A stretch of 34,503 nucleotides of DNA from NCBI GenBank assembly GCA_023433585.1, contig JAEZCL010000166.1:1-34503 (forward strand), in the 5' to 3' direction. This document shows, piece after piece, positions 7,435-13,788 of the stretch (position 1 is the first letter of the stretch; every line of letters begins with the position of its first letter). The stretch comes from Pseudomonadota bacterium. GTDB lineage: Bacteria > Pseudomonadota > Alphaproteobacteria > Caulobacterales > Caulobacteraceae. A program made the position numbers and the translations under genes. The notes under the pieces were generated by a model. That model was not told the DNA's origin. It saw nothing but the letters and a program-made list of their open reading frames with translations, and searched no databases.

Positions 7435-7457
7435 CCCTCCCCAGGGACAGGGGAGGG
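7435..7457 (-). promoter_or_regulatory. Hairpin sequestering a ribosome-binding site
   Basis: On the minus strand CCCTCCCC pairs perfectly with GGGGAGGG across a 7-base loop. The second arm is the Shine-Dalgarno sequence of the gene starting at 7428. All eight pairs except one are G-C, so the closed form should be stable. It also sits 26 bases after the stop of the upstream gene and could instead work as a processing or attenuation stem. Confidence 0.6.
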
Positions 7458-7483
7458 AGCTTAACGGGACTTGCGGCGAACGC

Positions 7484-8350
7484 CTACTCTTCGCCGATCT
7501 CGAAGATCGACAGCGACGAGGCCACGATCTGGGGGACCAGCAGGCGGGCGCGGCGGGTGTCATAGCCGATGGCCGCAGGCACGGCGATATCGCCGGCCAC
7601 GGCGCGCGCTTCGCCCTCTGCGCTCACATGATAGACGTTGTGGCCGTCCTGGCTGGCGACCAGCAGGCCGCCGTCCGCCAGGGCCACGATGCCGTCGATA
7701 CGGCCGGTGGGCAGGGTGATCTCACGCATGATCTCGGCCGTCTCGGCGTCCCGGAACGTCAGCACGTCGGACAGCAGCCCGCCGTGGACCACCAGTCCGT
7801 CCGCCGTCACCGCCACGCCGTTGACCCGGTTCAGGTCGGCGGACCGGGCTACGAACGTCTGAACCGTCCCGTCCGCCTGGATGCGGTAGAGCGCGCCGGC
7901 GGCGTCGTTCGAGCCGGAATCCGTGACATAGGCCACGCCCGCCTCGGTGACATAGAGGTCGTTCAGGCGTACCGCGTCCGGCACGTCCACGGTGCGCAGC
8001 GCCGCGCCCGTGCGCCGGTCGAACACGCGCGCCGTCTTCGGATCGAGCACGTGAATCTCGTCGCCCCGGATGAACAGGCCCAGCGGGTCATGCAGGCTGA
8101 CGCCGTTCACGCCGCCCTCGATCCATTTCAGGTCCAGCACAGCGCCGTCCGGCGAGACCAGCGAGATGAACCCGTCATTGCCCGGGCCTCTCGGACCCAG
8201 ATTGGTGACGACATAGCGGTCATCCGCCGCGTCGTAACGGACGGCCTCCGATCCCTCGAACCCCACGTCGGCGACCACCTGCTGGGCGGCGGCGGGTGCG
8301 GCGAAGGCCAGGGCGGCGGGCAGGACGAGGCGGGCGAGGCTCTTGTTCAT
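7484..8350 (-). CDS. Secreted SMP-30/gluconolactonase-like beta-propeller protein
   Basis: A 288-residue protein with signal peptide MNKSLARLVLPAALAFAAPA (cleavage near AAAQ). The mature part is a series of blade-like repeats such as LNDLYVTEAGVAYVTDSGS, VNGVAVTADGLVVHGG and IDGIVALADGGLLVASQDG, the layout of SMP-30/NHL-type propellers. The N..G/D residues that bind metal in gluconolactonases are only partly recognisable, so enzymatic activity is uncertain. GGAG precedes the ATG at 8350. It is followed on the same strand by the secreted unknown at 6625-7428, and both products are exported. Confidence 0.8.
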   Translation of the reverse strand: MNKSLARLVLPAALAFAAPAAAQQVVADVGFEGSEAVRYDAADDRYVVTNLGPRGPGNDGFISLVSPDGAVLDLKWIEGGVNGVSLHDPLGLFIRGDEIHVLDPKTARVFDRRTGAALRTVDVPDAVRLNDLYVTEAGVAYVTDSGSNDAAGALYRIQADGTVQTFVARSADLNRVNGVAVTADGLVVHGGLLSDVLTFRDAETAEIMREITLPTGRIDGIVALADGGLLVASQDGHNVYHVSAEGEARAVAGDIAVPAAIGYDTRRARLLVPQIVASSLSIFEIGEE

Positions 8351-8414
8351 GGCTGATCTCCGGGAGGAAGCGTCAGGGTCACGGCGAGGCGTTGGTCATA
8401 AACGATTTCAGGAT

Positions 8415-8630
8415 TCAAAGGCTCCAATAGGCCTTCCGGTCCGCATCACCGGCCCATTCATCGAAGCTGGCGAAGATGTCGTCCTGCACGGGTGCGCCAG
8501 CCTTGGTCAGGGTCGCTCGGCTACCCTCGATCCTGTAAGCCAGTTCATCCCCTTTATGCAGTTCCAGGGCCTTGCACACGGCCTGAGGCACGGTCGTCCG
8601 CGCCCTGCTGGTGAGACGGCTTGTGATCAT
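8415..8630 (-). CDS. PrlF/MazE-type (AbrB fold) antitoxin, no adjacent toxin
   Basis: A 71-residue protein. MITSRLTSRARTTVPQAV followed by LELHKGDELAYRIEG and ATLTKAG is the swapped-hairpin AbrB/MazE DNA-binding fold, and the tail FASFDEWAGDADRKAYWSL matches PrlF-family antitoxins. Such genes are normally followed by a YhaV or MazF-like toxin, but the next gene on the strand is the beta-propeller, only 64 bases away, and no toxin frame is present. The gene begins 23 bases after parE, so it may be cotranscribed with it and now act as a lone regulator. Confidence 0.85.
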   Translation of the reverse strand: MITSRLTSRARTTVPQAVCKALELHKGDELAYRIEGSRATLTKAGAPVQDDIFASFDEWAGDADRKAYWSL

Positions 8631-8653
8631 GCGATGAGGATGATCCTTACCGG

Positions 8654-10726
8654 TCAGACGTCCAACTCCGCCGCCGCGAACCGGGCGTTCTGCTGGATGA
8701 AGTCGAAGCGCGCCTCGGCCTTCCTGCCCATCAGCCGCTCCACCAGATCCTGAATCTCGTCCTCGCTTTCGGGCAGGGTGACGCGGGCCAGGGTGCGCTT
8801 CTTCGGGTCCATGGTGGTCTCTTTCAGCTGAGACGCCATCATCTCGCCCAGACCCTTGAACCGCCCGATCTCCACCTTCTTGCCCTTGAAGACGGTCGCC
8901 AGCAGTTCATCCCGGTGGTCATCGTCTCGCGCATATTCCGACAGGGCGCCGGCGGAGATCCGGTAGAGCGGCGGCAGGGCCATGAACAGGCGGCCCTGGC
9001 GGATCAGGTCGGGCATGGACCGGTAGAAAAAGGTGATGAGCAGGGCGGCGATGTGCGCCCCGTCCACGTCGGCGTCGGTCATGATGACCACCCGCTCATA
9101 TCTCAGGTCGTCGACGCTGAACCGGCTGCCGGCCTGGACGCCCAGGGCCAGCATCAGGTCGGTCAGCTCCACGTTCTGGCGCAGTTTGTCGGCCGTGGCC
9201 GACGCCACGTTCAGGATTTTGCCGCGCAGGGGCAGGATGGCCTGGGTGGTGCGGTCGCGCGCCTGTTTGGCCGAGCCCCCGGCGGAGTCCCCCTCGACGA
9301 TGAACAGTTCGGTGCCCTCGGCCGCCTGGCGTGAACAGTCCGACAGCTTGCCGGGCAGGCGCAGTTTTCGCGTGGCGGCGGCCCGCTGGACCTCCTTGTC
9401 CTTGCGGCGGCGCAGACGGTCCTCGGCCCGGTCGATCACGAAGCCCAGGAGCGTATTGGCCTGTTTCGGGCTTTCGGTCAGCCAGTGGTCGAACGGATCG
9501 CGCACCAGCTGTTCGGCCAGGCGCGCCGCCTCGGGCGAGGACAGCCGGTCCTTGGTCTGGCCCTGGAACTCGGGGTTGCGGATGAAGATCGAGATCAGGG
9601 CTCCGGCGTTGGCGATCACGTCTTCGGCGGTGATCTGGGCGGCGCGTTTCTCGCCCGTCATCTCGCCGTAGGCCTTCAGTCCCTTGACCAGGGCGGCGCG
9701 GAAACCAGCCTCGTGCGTGCCGCCGTCCGGCGTCGAGACGGTGTTGCAGTACGAGGCGACGAAACTGTCCACATCCCCGAATCCGATCGGCGACCAGGTG
9801 ACGGCCCATTCCAGCGCCCCGGCCTCGCCCTTGCGCTCCACCCGTCCGGCGAAGACGGGCGTGACGGTCTCGATCTCGCCCACCCGCTCGGCCAGGGCGT
9901 CAGCCAGGCCGCCCGGGAAGTGCAGCACGGCTTCGGTCGGCGTGGCGTCGGTGATCCTTTCGGGCGCGCAGCTCCAGCGGATCTCCACGCCCCGGAACAG
10001 ATAGGCCTTGGCCCGCGTCATGCGAAACAGGCGCGCCGGCTTGAAGGCGCAGCCGACGCCGAAGATCTGCTCGTCCGGGCGGAAGCGGATCAGGGTGCCC
10101 TTCTTCCTCGACGGCCCGACCTTCTCGATGGGCGCGAGGGCGAGACCTCGGCTGAAGGCCTGGCGCCATTCGTGCCCGTCGCGCCAGACGGTGACGTCCA
10201 GCCGTTCCGACAGGGCGTTGACCACAGACACGCCTACGCCGTGCAAACCGCCCGATGTTTCATAGGCTTTGCCGGAAAACTTGCCGCCCGAGTGCAGCAC
10301 CGTCATCACCACTTCCAGCGCCGACTTGCCCGGATGCCGGGGATGCGGGTCCACCGGGATGCCCCGGCCGTCGTCGCGCACCGACAGGAAACCCTCGGCG
10401 TCCAGGTCCACGGTTATCAGCTTGGCGTGGCGGGCCACCGCCTCGTCCATGGCGTTGTCCAGCACCTCGGCGAATAGATGGTGCAGGGCCCGCTCGTCGG
10501 TGCCGCCGATGTACATCCCCGGCCGCTTGCGCACCGGCTCCAGTCCCTCCAGCACCTCGATGGACGAGGCGGAATAGGCGTTCGCCGCCCCGCCCGTCGG
10601 CGCCGGATGCGGCTCCACCGGCGCGGCCACGGCGGCGGGCGCCGCAGGCGGCTGGACCTTCAACTCGGGCTTGGGCGCGGGCTCAGGCTCGGGCAGATCG
10701 TCGAACAGGGAAGCGGGAGAAGTCAT
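8654..10726 (-). CDS. parE: DNA topoisomerase IV subunit B
   Basis: ATPase subunit of topoisomerase IV, which decatenates daughter chromosomes together with ParC. The 690-residue protein has the GHKL ATPase (EVLDNAMDEA near 87-96, DDGRGIPVD, GGLHGVGVSVVNALS), the transducer, and the Toprim domain with EGDSAGG near 476 and DADVDGAHI near 548. The end (FKGLGEMMASQLKETTMDP and following) is the usual type IIA ending. An extra Pro/Ala-rich stretch of about 50 residues precedes the ATPase and is probably disordered. A GyrB identity is less likely because the long DNA-gyrase-specific insertion in the Toprim region is absent. Confidence 0.94.
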   Translation of the reverse strand: MTSPASLFDDLPEPEPAPKPELKVQPPAAPAAVAAPVEPHPAPTGGAANAYSASSIEVLEGLEPVRKRPGMYIGGTDERALHHLFAEVLDNAMDEAVARHAKLITVDLDAEGFLSVRDDGRGIPVDPHPRHPGKSALEVVMTVLHSGGKFSGKAYETSGGLHGVGVSVVNALSERLDVTVWRDGHEWRQAFSRGLALAPIEKVGPSRKKGTLIRFRPDEQIFGVGCAFKPARLFRMTRAKAYLFRGVEIRWSCAPERITDATPTEAVLHFPGGLADALAERVGEIETVTPVFAGRVERKGEAGALEWAVTWSPIGFGDVDSFVASYCNTVSTPDGGTHEAGFRAALVKGLKAYGEMTGEKRAAQITAEDVIANAGALISIFIRNPEFQGQTKDRLSSPEAARLAEQLVRDPFDHWLTESPKQANTLLGFVIDRAEDRLRRRKDKEVQRAAATRKLRLPGKLSDCSRQAAEGTELFIVEGDSAGGSAKQARDRTTQAILPLRGKILNVASATADKLRQNVELTDLMLALGVQAGSRFSVDDLRYERVVIMTDADVDGAHIAALLITFFYRSMPDLIRQGRLFMALPPLYRISAGALSEYARDDDHRDELLATVFKGKKVEIGRFKGLGEMMASQLKETTMDPKKRTLARVTLPESEDEIQDLVERLMGRKAEARFDFIQQNARFAAAELDV

Positions 10727-10830
10727 GCGCCAGTCTTGCCGTGATTCGGGGGCCGTTCAGCTAAGCGCCCACGCCCGCCGGGGCAAGCGTCACGACCATT
10801 TTCCAGAGGGCTGCGCGAGCATCCGTGTCT

Positions 10831-11024
10831 CCTCCCCATGCCCTTGCTTGGGGAGGGGGACCACGAAGTGGTGGAGGGGCCGACCGCTGAAGGCGGCCGG
10901 TGGGCCCGCAGGGTAAGGGTTCGGTGGTCGCCTACTGAAAGACCCGGCCCTCATCCCCCGCGCAAGGACCGGATCGCCTGCGCGCTCCGGTGCGCGGGCT
11001 CCGCCTTCTCCCATCGGGAGAAGG
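10831..11024. repeat. Mosaic of palindromic intergenic repeats
   Basis: Several hairpins follow each other: CCTCCCC/GGGGAGG (10831-10856), ACCAC/GTGGT (10860-10872), a CCG..CGG stem around 10890, and a perfect CCTTCTCCC/GGGAGAAGG stem (11004-11024). The style resembles the palindromic repeats seen between genes in Caulobacterales. The right part overlaps the 3' end of the polymerase reading frame. Confidence 0.75.
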
Positions 11025-12330
11025 TGGCGAACGTGGATGCCCGTCGCCTTGGCTCAACGACGACCTCCGACGCGACCAGCGGTGCGAACACCCGCGCCAG
11101 CACGGCCATGAACAGCACCCACGGCAGTTCCTGGTGGCGCAGCAGCACGCTTTCCGACAGGCTCAGCAGCAGGAACGCCGCCAGGTAGCCTGCCGCCCAG
11201 AAGCCTTCCTGACGCCCCGCCACGGGCAGGCGCAGGAAGCTGCCCATGACGCCGATCACGACTACGACGCCCACGGACCAGACGCCGATCCAGCCCAGTT
11301 GGATCAGCACCTCCAGCCAGCCCTGGTGCGCCGAGGGCACGTCCCACTGGTTCTGGACGCGGATGTAGTTGGCCGGGTCCGAATGCAGGCCCCAGAAGGC
11401 GGAATAGCCATAGCCGGTCAGGGGCCGCTTCTCCGAAAAGCGATTGATGGCCTCCCAGATCTCGGTGCGGCCGGTCAGGGACGGGTCCTTGCCCAGGGCA
11501 TCAAGGATGAATTCGGGCGCGGCGAACAGGATGCCCGCGCCCGCCGCCACCACGATCACCCCTGTCCATACCCCCGCCACGGCCAGCGCCGGGCCGATCT
11601 TCCTCAGTACCCAAAGGCCCGCGATGACGCCGCAGGCCGCCATCAGGCAAAGCAGCGCCGTCTTGGACTGGGTTCCCAGGATCAGCAGCACGCAGAAGGG
11701 CAGGGTGATCGCCGCCAACACCTTGCCCGGCCCGGGCGAGGCCAGCACCGCCGCCGCCGCCACGGCCCCGGCCACCATCACCCAGCCCATGGTGTTCTTC
11801 TCGTACCAGACGCCGCGCCACAGCCCGGCGTTGGCGTCCTGGTGCACGCCGATGGAGGGCAGGGCGACCACGAACATCAGGCTCAGCACCGCCAGGATCA
11901 GCGCCGTCTGGGTCAGCAGCACCTGCAGCCGGCGCCCCGGCCACGCCGCCGCCAGATAGACCGCGAACAGGGTGCTCATCACCAGGGCGATCACCCGCCT
12001 GACCGTGATGTCCGGCGCCAGCGACCAGTAGCGCGACGCATAGGCCAGCCCCGCCAGCATCAGCAGCAGCAGCAGCGGAAACCACAGCTTCGCCATGGCC
12101 TCGTACCGCAGCGCCATCATGCCCAGGATCGCCGCATAGGCCGGCAGCCACACCAGCCTCAGAAAACCGGATTCCACGCCCCCGCCGCTGGCCGGCGCGA
12201 ACACCGGTCCCAGGATCGCCCCCGACAGCATGATGAGCAGCCCGATCGACGCCGCGCGCTCCCACAGCGCCGGTTCCCGATATCCGGGCGGCGGCGTCCT
12301 GTGCGCGGGAATCGGCGGGGCCTGTCTCAC
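10951..12330 (-). CDS. O-antigen ligase / Wzy-like polysaccharide polymerase family membrane protein
   Basis: A 459-residue inner-membrane protein with roughly ten hydrophobic helices. The Wzy_C/O-antigen ligase signature appears as LGTQSKTA near the middle, LTGRTEIWEA in the large periplasmic loop and AHQGWLEVLIQLGWIG after it. Members ligate or polymerise undecaprenyl-linked glycans; in Caulobacterales they also serve holdfast and capsule synthesis, and no neighbour tells which applies. The start is a GTG at 12330 without a strong ribosome site. The final 28 residues (from about TFATFSRWEKAEP) are encoded by an intergenic palindromic repeat, so the original C-terminus was probably shorter or different. 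A near-identical copy of the first 49 codons, with weaker similarity continuing beyond, lies at 13022-13169. Confidence 0.88.
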   Translation of the reverse strand: MRQAPPIPAHRTPPPGYREPALWERAASIGLLIMLSGAILGPVFAPASGGGVESGFLRLVWLPAYAAILGMMALRYEAMAKLWFPLLLLLMLAGLAYASRYWSLAPDITVRRVIALVMSTLFAVYLAAAWPGRRLQVLLTQTALILAVLSLMFVVALPSIGVHQDANAGLWRGVWYEKNTMGWVMVAGAVAAAAVLASPGPGKVLAAITLPFCVLLILGTQSKTALLCLMAACGVIAGLWVLRKIGPALAVAGVWTGVIVVAAGAGILFAAPEFILDALGKDPSLTGRTEIWEAINRFSEKRPLTGYGYSAFWGLHSDPANYIRVQNQWDVPSAHQGWLEVLIQLGWIGVWSVGVVVVIGVMGSFLRLPVAGRQEGFWAAGYLAAFLLLSLSESVLLRHQELPWVLFMAVLARVFAPLVASEVVVEPRRRASTFATFSRWEKAEPAHRSAQAIRSLRGG

Positions 12331-12388
12331 GGGCGGAAAGGTGCGCGCGGGGCGTTAAGGATTGGCTTACCGGGAGCGGTCCTGGCGA
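12187..12388. repeat. Direct duplication, copy 1 (polymerase 5' end, spacer, toxin 3' end)
   Basis: About 202 bases that recur at 13026-13227 (offset 839, no indels, about 7 differences). The copy includes the polymerase start, its leader, and the last codons and stop of the first ParE-like toxin gene. Confidence 0.9.
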
Positions 12389-12648
12389 GTGTGGAATATC
12401 CGCTCGACAAACACTTCGTCCGGCCGAACCGCATATCGGATGACGAAGCCGTCGCGGCCGAACCGAACCTGCTTTTCGCGCACCGCCCCTGTCAACGCTT
12501 CACCGAGATAAGGGAAATCGCTCAGCAAGCTGACCGTTGCGAAGATACGATCCACAGCCTTTCGGCCGGCCTTGGGCGATCGTTCCTGCAACCAGTCCAT
12601 CTGACGACGCAAATCGACCTGAGCGTCGCGCGAAAGGCGAACCTTCAA
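12367..12648 (-). CDS. RelE/ParE-family toxin, module 1
   Basis: A 93-residue toxin of the RelE/ParE superfamily: MKVRLSRDAQVDLRRQMDWL, then GRKAVDRIFATVSLL, FPYLGEA, FGRDGFVIRYAV, and the strand FVERIFHTRQDRSR that ends with the basic residues typical of ParE. ParE-type toxins poison DNA gyrase, while RelE types cleave mRNA; the helical hairpin at the start and lack of RelE catalytic residues favour ParE. The start overlaps the antitoxin stop by 4 bases. It is about half identical (47 of 93 by eye) to the module-2 toxin and shares its last six residues, RQDRSR. Confidence 0.88.
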   Translation of the reverse strand: MKVRLSRDAQVDLRRQMDWLQERSPKAGRKAVDRIFATVSLLSDFPYLGEALTGAVREKQVRFGRDGFVIRYAVRPDEVFVERIFHTRQDRSR

Positions 12649-12911
12649 TCGCCGGTTCCAAAGCGGGCGTCGGCATAGGCCTGCATTTCAGGCAGAACCT
12701 CGCTCCAGTCCCGGGCGCCCTCTTCGCTCACGCCGGGCGGAGTGTTTCGCGGGTCATCACCGATCCATCCGCCCCGGTCGAGGCTGAACAGTTCCTGGTC
12801 CAGCAGCATCGCGACCAATTCCTCGGGCGTGACCCCGACGCGCTCGGCCTGCGCCGTGAGCTTCTCAACAGTGTGACTGCCGAGTCGAATGGTGAGGGCG
12901 CCGTCTGCCAT
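12645..12911 (-). CDS. Ribbon-helix-helix ParD-like antitoxin, module 1
   Basis: An 88-residue antitoxin. The N-terminus (ALTIRLGSHTVEKLTAQAE, then GVTPEELVAMLLDQ) is a ribbon-helix-helix fold that dimerises and binds the promoter; the acidic C-terminal half should wrap the toxin. The start MADGAL at 12911 is shared with module 2. The frame is also open upstream to 13169, fused in frame to the polymerase remnant, but the ATG at 12911 is the natural start because the module-2 gene has the same one. Overlap with the toxin start is 4 bases. Confidence 0.87.
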   Translation of the reverse strand: MADGALTIRLGSHTVEKLTAQAERVGVTPEELVAMLLDQELFSLDRGGWIGDDPRNTPPGVSEEGARDWSEVLPEMQAYADARFGTGD

Positions 12912-12943
12912 GCCGGGATGATAGCGGAAGTCGCCGTCTCCGC

Positions 12944-12969
12944 CTACGTCTTCTCCACGAACGCTCGAT
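12944..12969 (-). pseudogene. Remnant of the uvrD 3' end
   Basis: Immediately upstream of antitoxin 1 the minus strand reads codons for I-E-R-F-V-E-K-T and a stop, matching the true helicase end (I-D-T-F-V-E-K-A, stop). The following bases up to the antitoxin start also align with the leader of antitoxin 2. This marks the right-hand end of the tandem duplication. Confidence 0.75.
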
Positions 12970-13021
12970 GGAGGTGGCCAGGCGACCCTTCTGATTGCAC
13001 CCGATCCACCGCCGGAACTGA

Positions 13022-13169
13022 CGCCGCTCGCCGGCGCGAACACCGGCCCCAGGATCGCGCCGGACAGCATGATGAGCAGCCCGATCGACGCCGCGCGCTC
13101 CCACAGCGCCGGTTCCCGATATCCGGGCGGCGGCGTCCTGTGCGCGGGAATCGGCGTGGCCTGTCTCAC
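13022..13169 (-). pseudogene. Truncated 5' copy of the polymerase gene
   Basis: The first 49 codons (GTG start at 13169, then RQATPIPAHRTPPPGYREP and on through GPVFAPASG) repeat the start of the polymerase with only two residue changes, after which similarity fades over roughly 15 residues. It encodes one transmembrane helix and no catalytic region. It is in frame with antitoxin 1, so a fusion could be made if this start were used. Confidence 0.88.
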
Positions 13170-13227
13170 GGCCAGAAAGGTGCGCGCGGGGCGTTAAGGA
13201 TTGGCTTACCGGGAGCGGTCCTGGCGA
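13026..13227. repeat. Direct duplication, copy 2
   Basis: Second copy of the 12187-12388 segment, here joining the module-2 toxin end to the truncated polymerase copy. The two copies are about 96% identical by eye, much closer than the toxin genes beside them. Confidence 0.9.
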
Positions 13228-13487
13228 CCGTGCTTGAAGCGGAGGACGAAAATGCCGTCACGCCGGATCACATAGCAGATGACATAGCCGTCGCGGCCGA
13301 AGTCCACGCCCTTCTCGCGCCATCCCTTGTCGGTTTTCATCCCCAGTTCTGGATGGTGCTCAAGCAGATCGAAAACGTGCAGGACGGCAGCCAAGGCATC
13401 GCGCGCCGCCTGAGGCGAACGCAGCGCCAGCCAATCGACCTGTTGGTCGAGTTCGCGCTGGGCGCGGACCGACAGCCGCAGCTTCAT
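13206..13487 (-). CDS. RelE/ParE-family toxin, module 2
   Basis: A 93-residue paralogue of the module-1 toxin with the same architecture: MKLRLSVRAQRELDQQVDWL, LEHHPELG, FGRDGYVICYVI and FVLRFKHGRQDRSR. Identity to module 1 is spread over the chain at about 50%, which is low compared with the flanking duplication. Different antitoxin contacts and little cross-talk are therefore likely. The start overlaps the antitoxin stop by 4 bases, indicating translational coupling. Confidence 0.88.
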   Translation of the reverse strand: MKLRLSVRAQRELDQQVDWLALRSPQAARDALAAVLHVFDLLEHHPELGMKTDKGWREKGVDFGRDGYVICYVIRRDGIFVLRFKHGRQDRSR

Positions 13488-13756
13488 TCGCGCTCGGCGA
13501 GCTTGCGTTCCAGACGGGCGATCAATTCCGGCCGCACTTCACTCCAAAGGCGGCCCGGCTCGTTCAGATCATAGTTCGACACGTGATCGTCGCGCGGATC
13601 GCCGTCAGTCCAGGTGAAGTCGTCGTAGTCGAACAACTGCTGGTCCAGCAGCATGGCGGCCAGCGTCTCGGGCGTGACGCCCAGCGCCTCGGCCTTCTTG
13701 GTCAGCTTGGCGACCGTATAGTCGCTGAGGGTCAGGTTCAGAGCGCCGTCAGCCAT
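13484..13756 (-). CDS. Ribbon-helix-helix ParD-like antitoxin, module 2
   Basis: A 90-residue antitoxin, two residues longer than its module-1 paralogue. MADGALNLTLSDYTVAKLTK followed by ALGVTPETLAAMLLDQ is the ribbon-helix-helix region; the acidic tail with FTWTDGDPRDDH and LWSEVRPELIARLERK should bind the toxin. It starts 32 bases after the helicase stop on the same strand, so it may be read from the helicase transcript as well as from its own autoregulated promoter. Confidence 0.87.
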   Translation of the reverse strand: MADGALNLTLSDYTVAKLTKKAEALGVTPETLAAMLLDQQLFDYDDFTWTDGDPRDDHVSNYDLNEPGRLWSEVRPELIARLERKLAERE

Positions 13757-13788
13757 GGGCCGACAATAACCGAAATCCGCTGATCCGC

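Noticed and set aside
12355..12370. CtrA-type site (TTAA-N7-TTAA) upstream of the polymerase
   Set aside because: The sequence is TTAA-N7-CTTA, so the second half does not match; it also includes the toxin stop codon and is copied with the duplication.
10990..12678. 562-residue open frame opposite the polymerase gene
   Set aside because: Gln/His/Arg-rich antisense shadow; the minus strand has clear transmembrane helices and family motifs.
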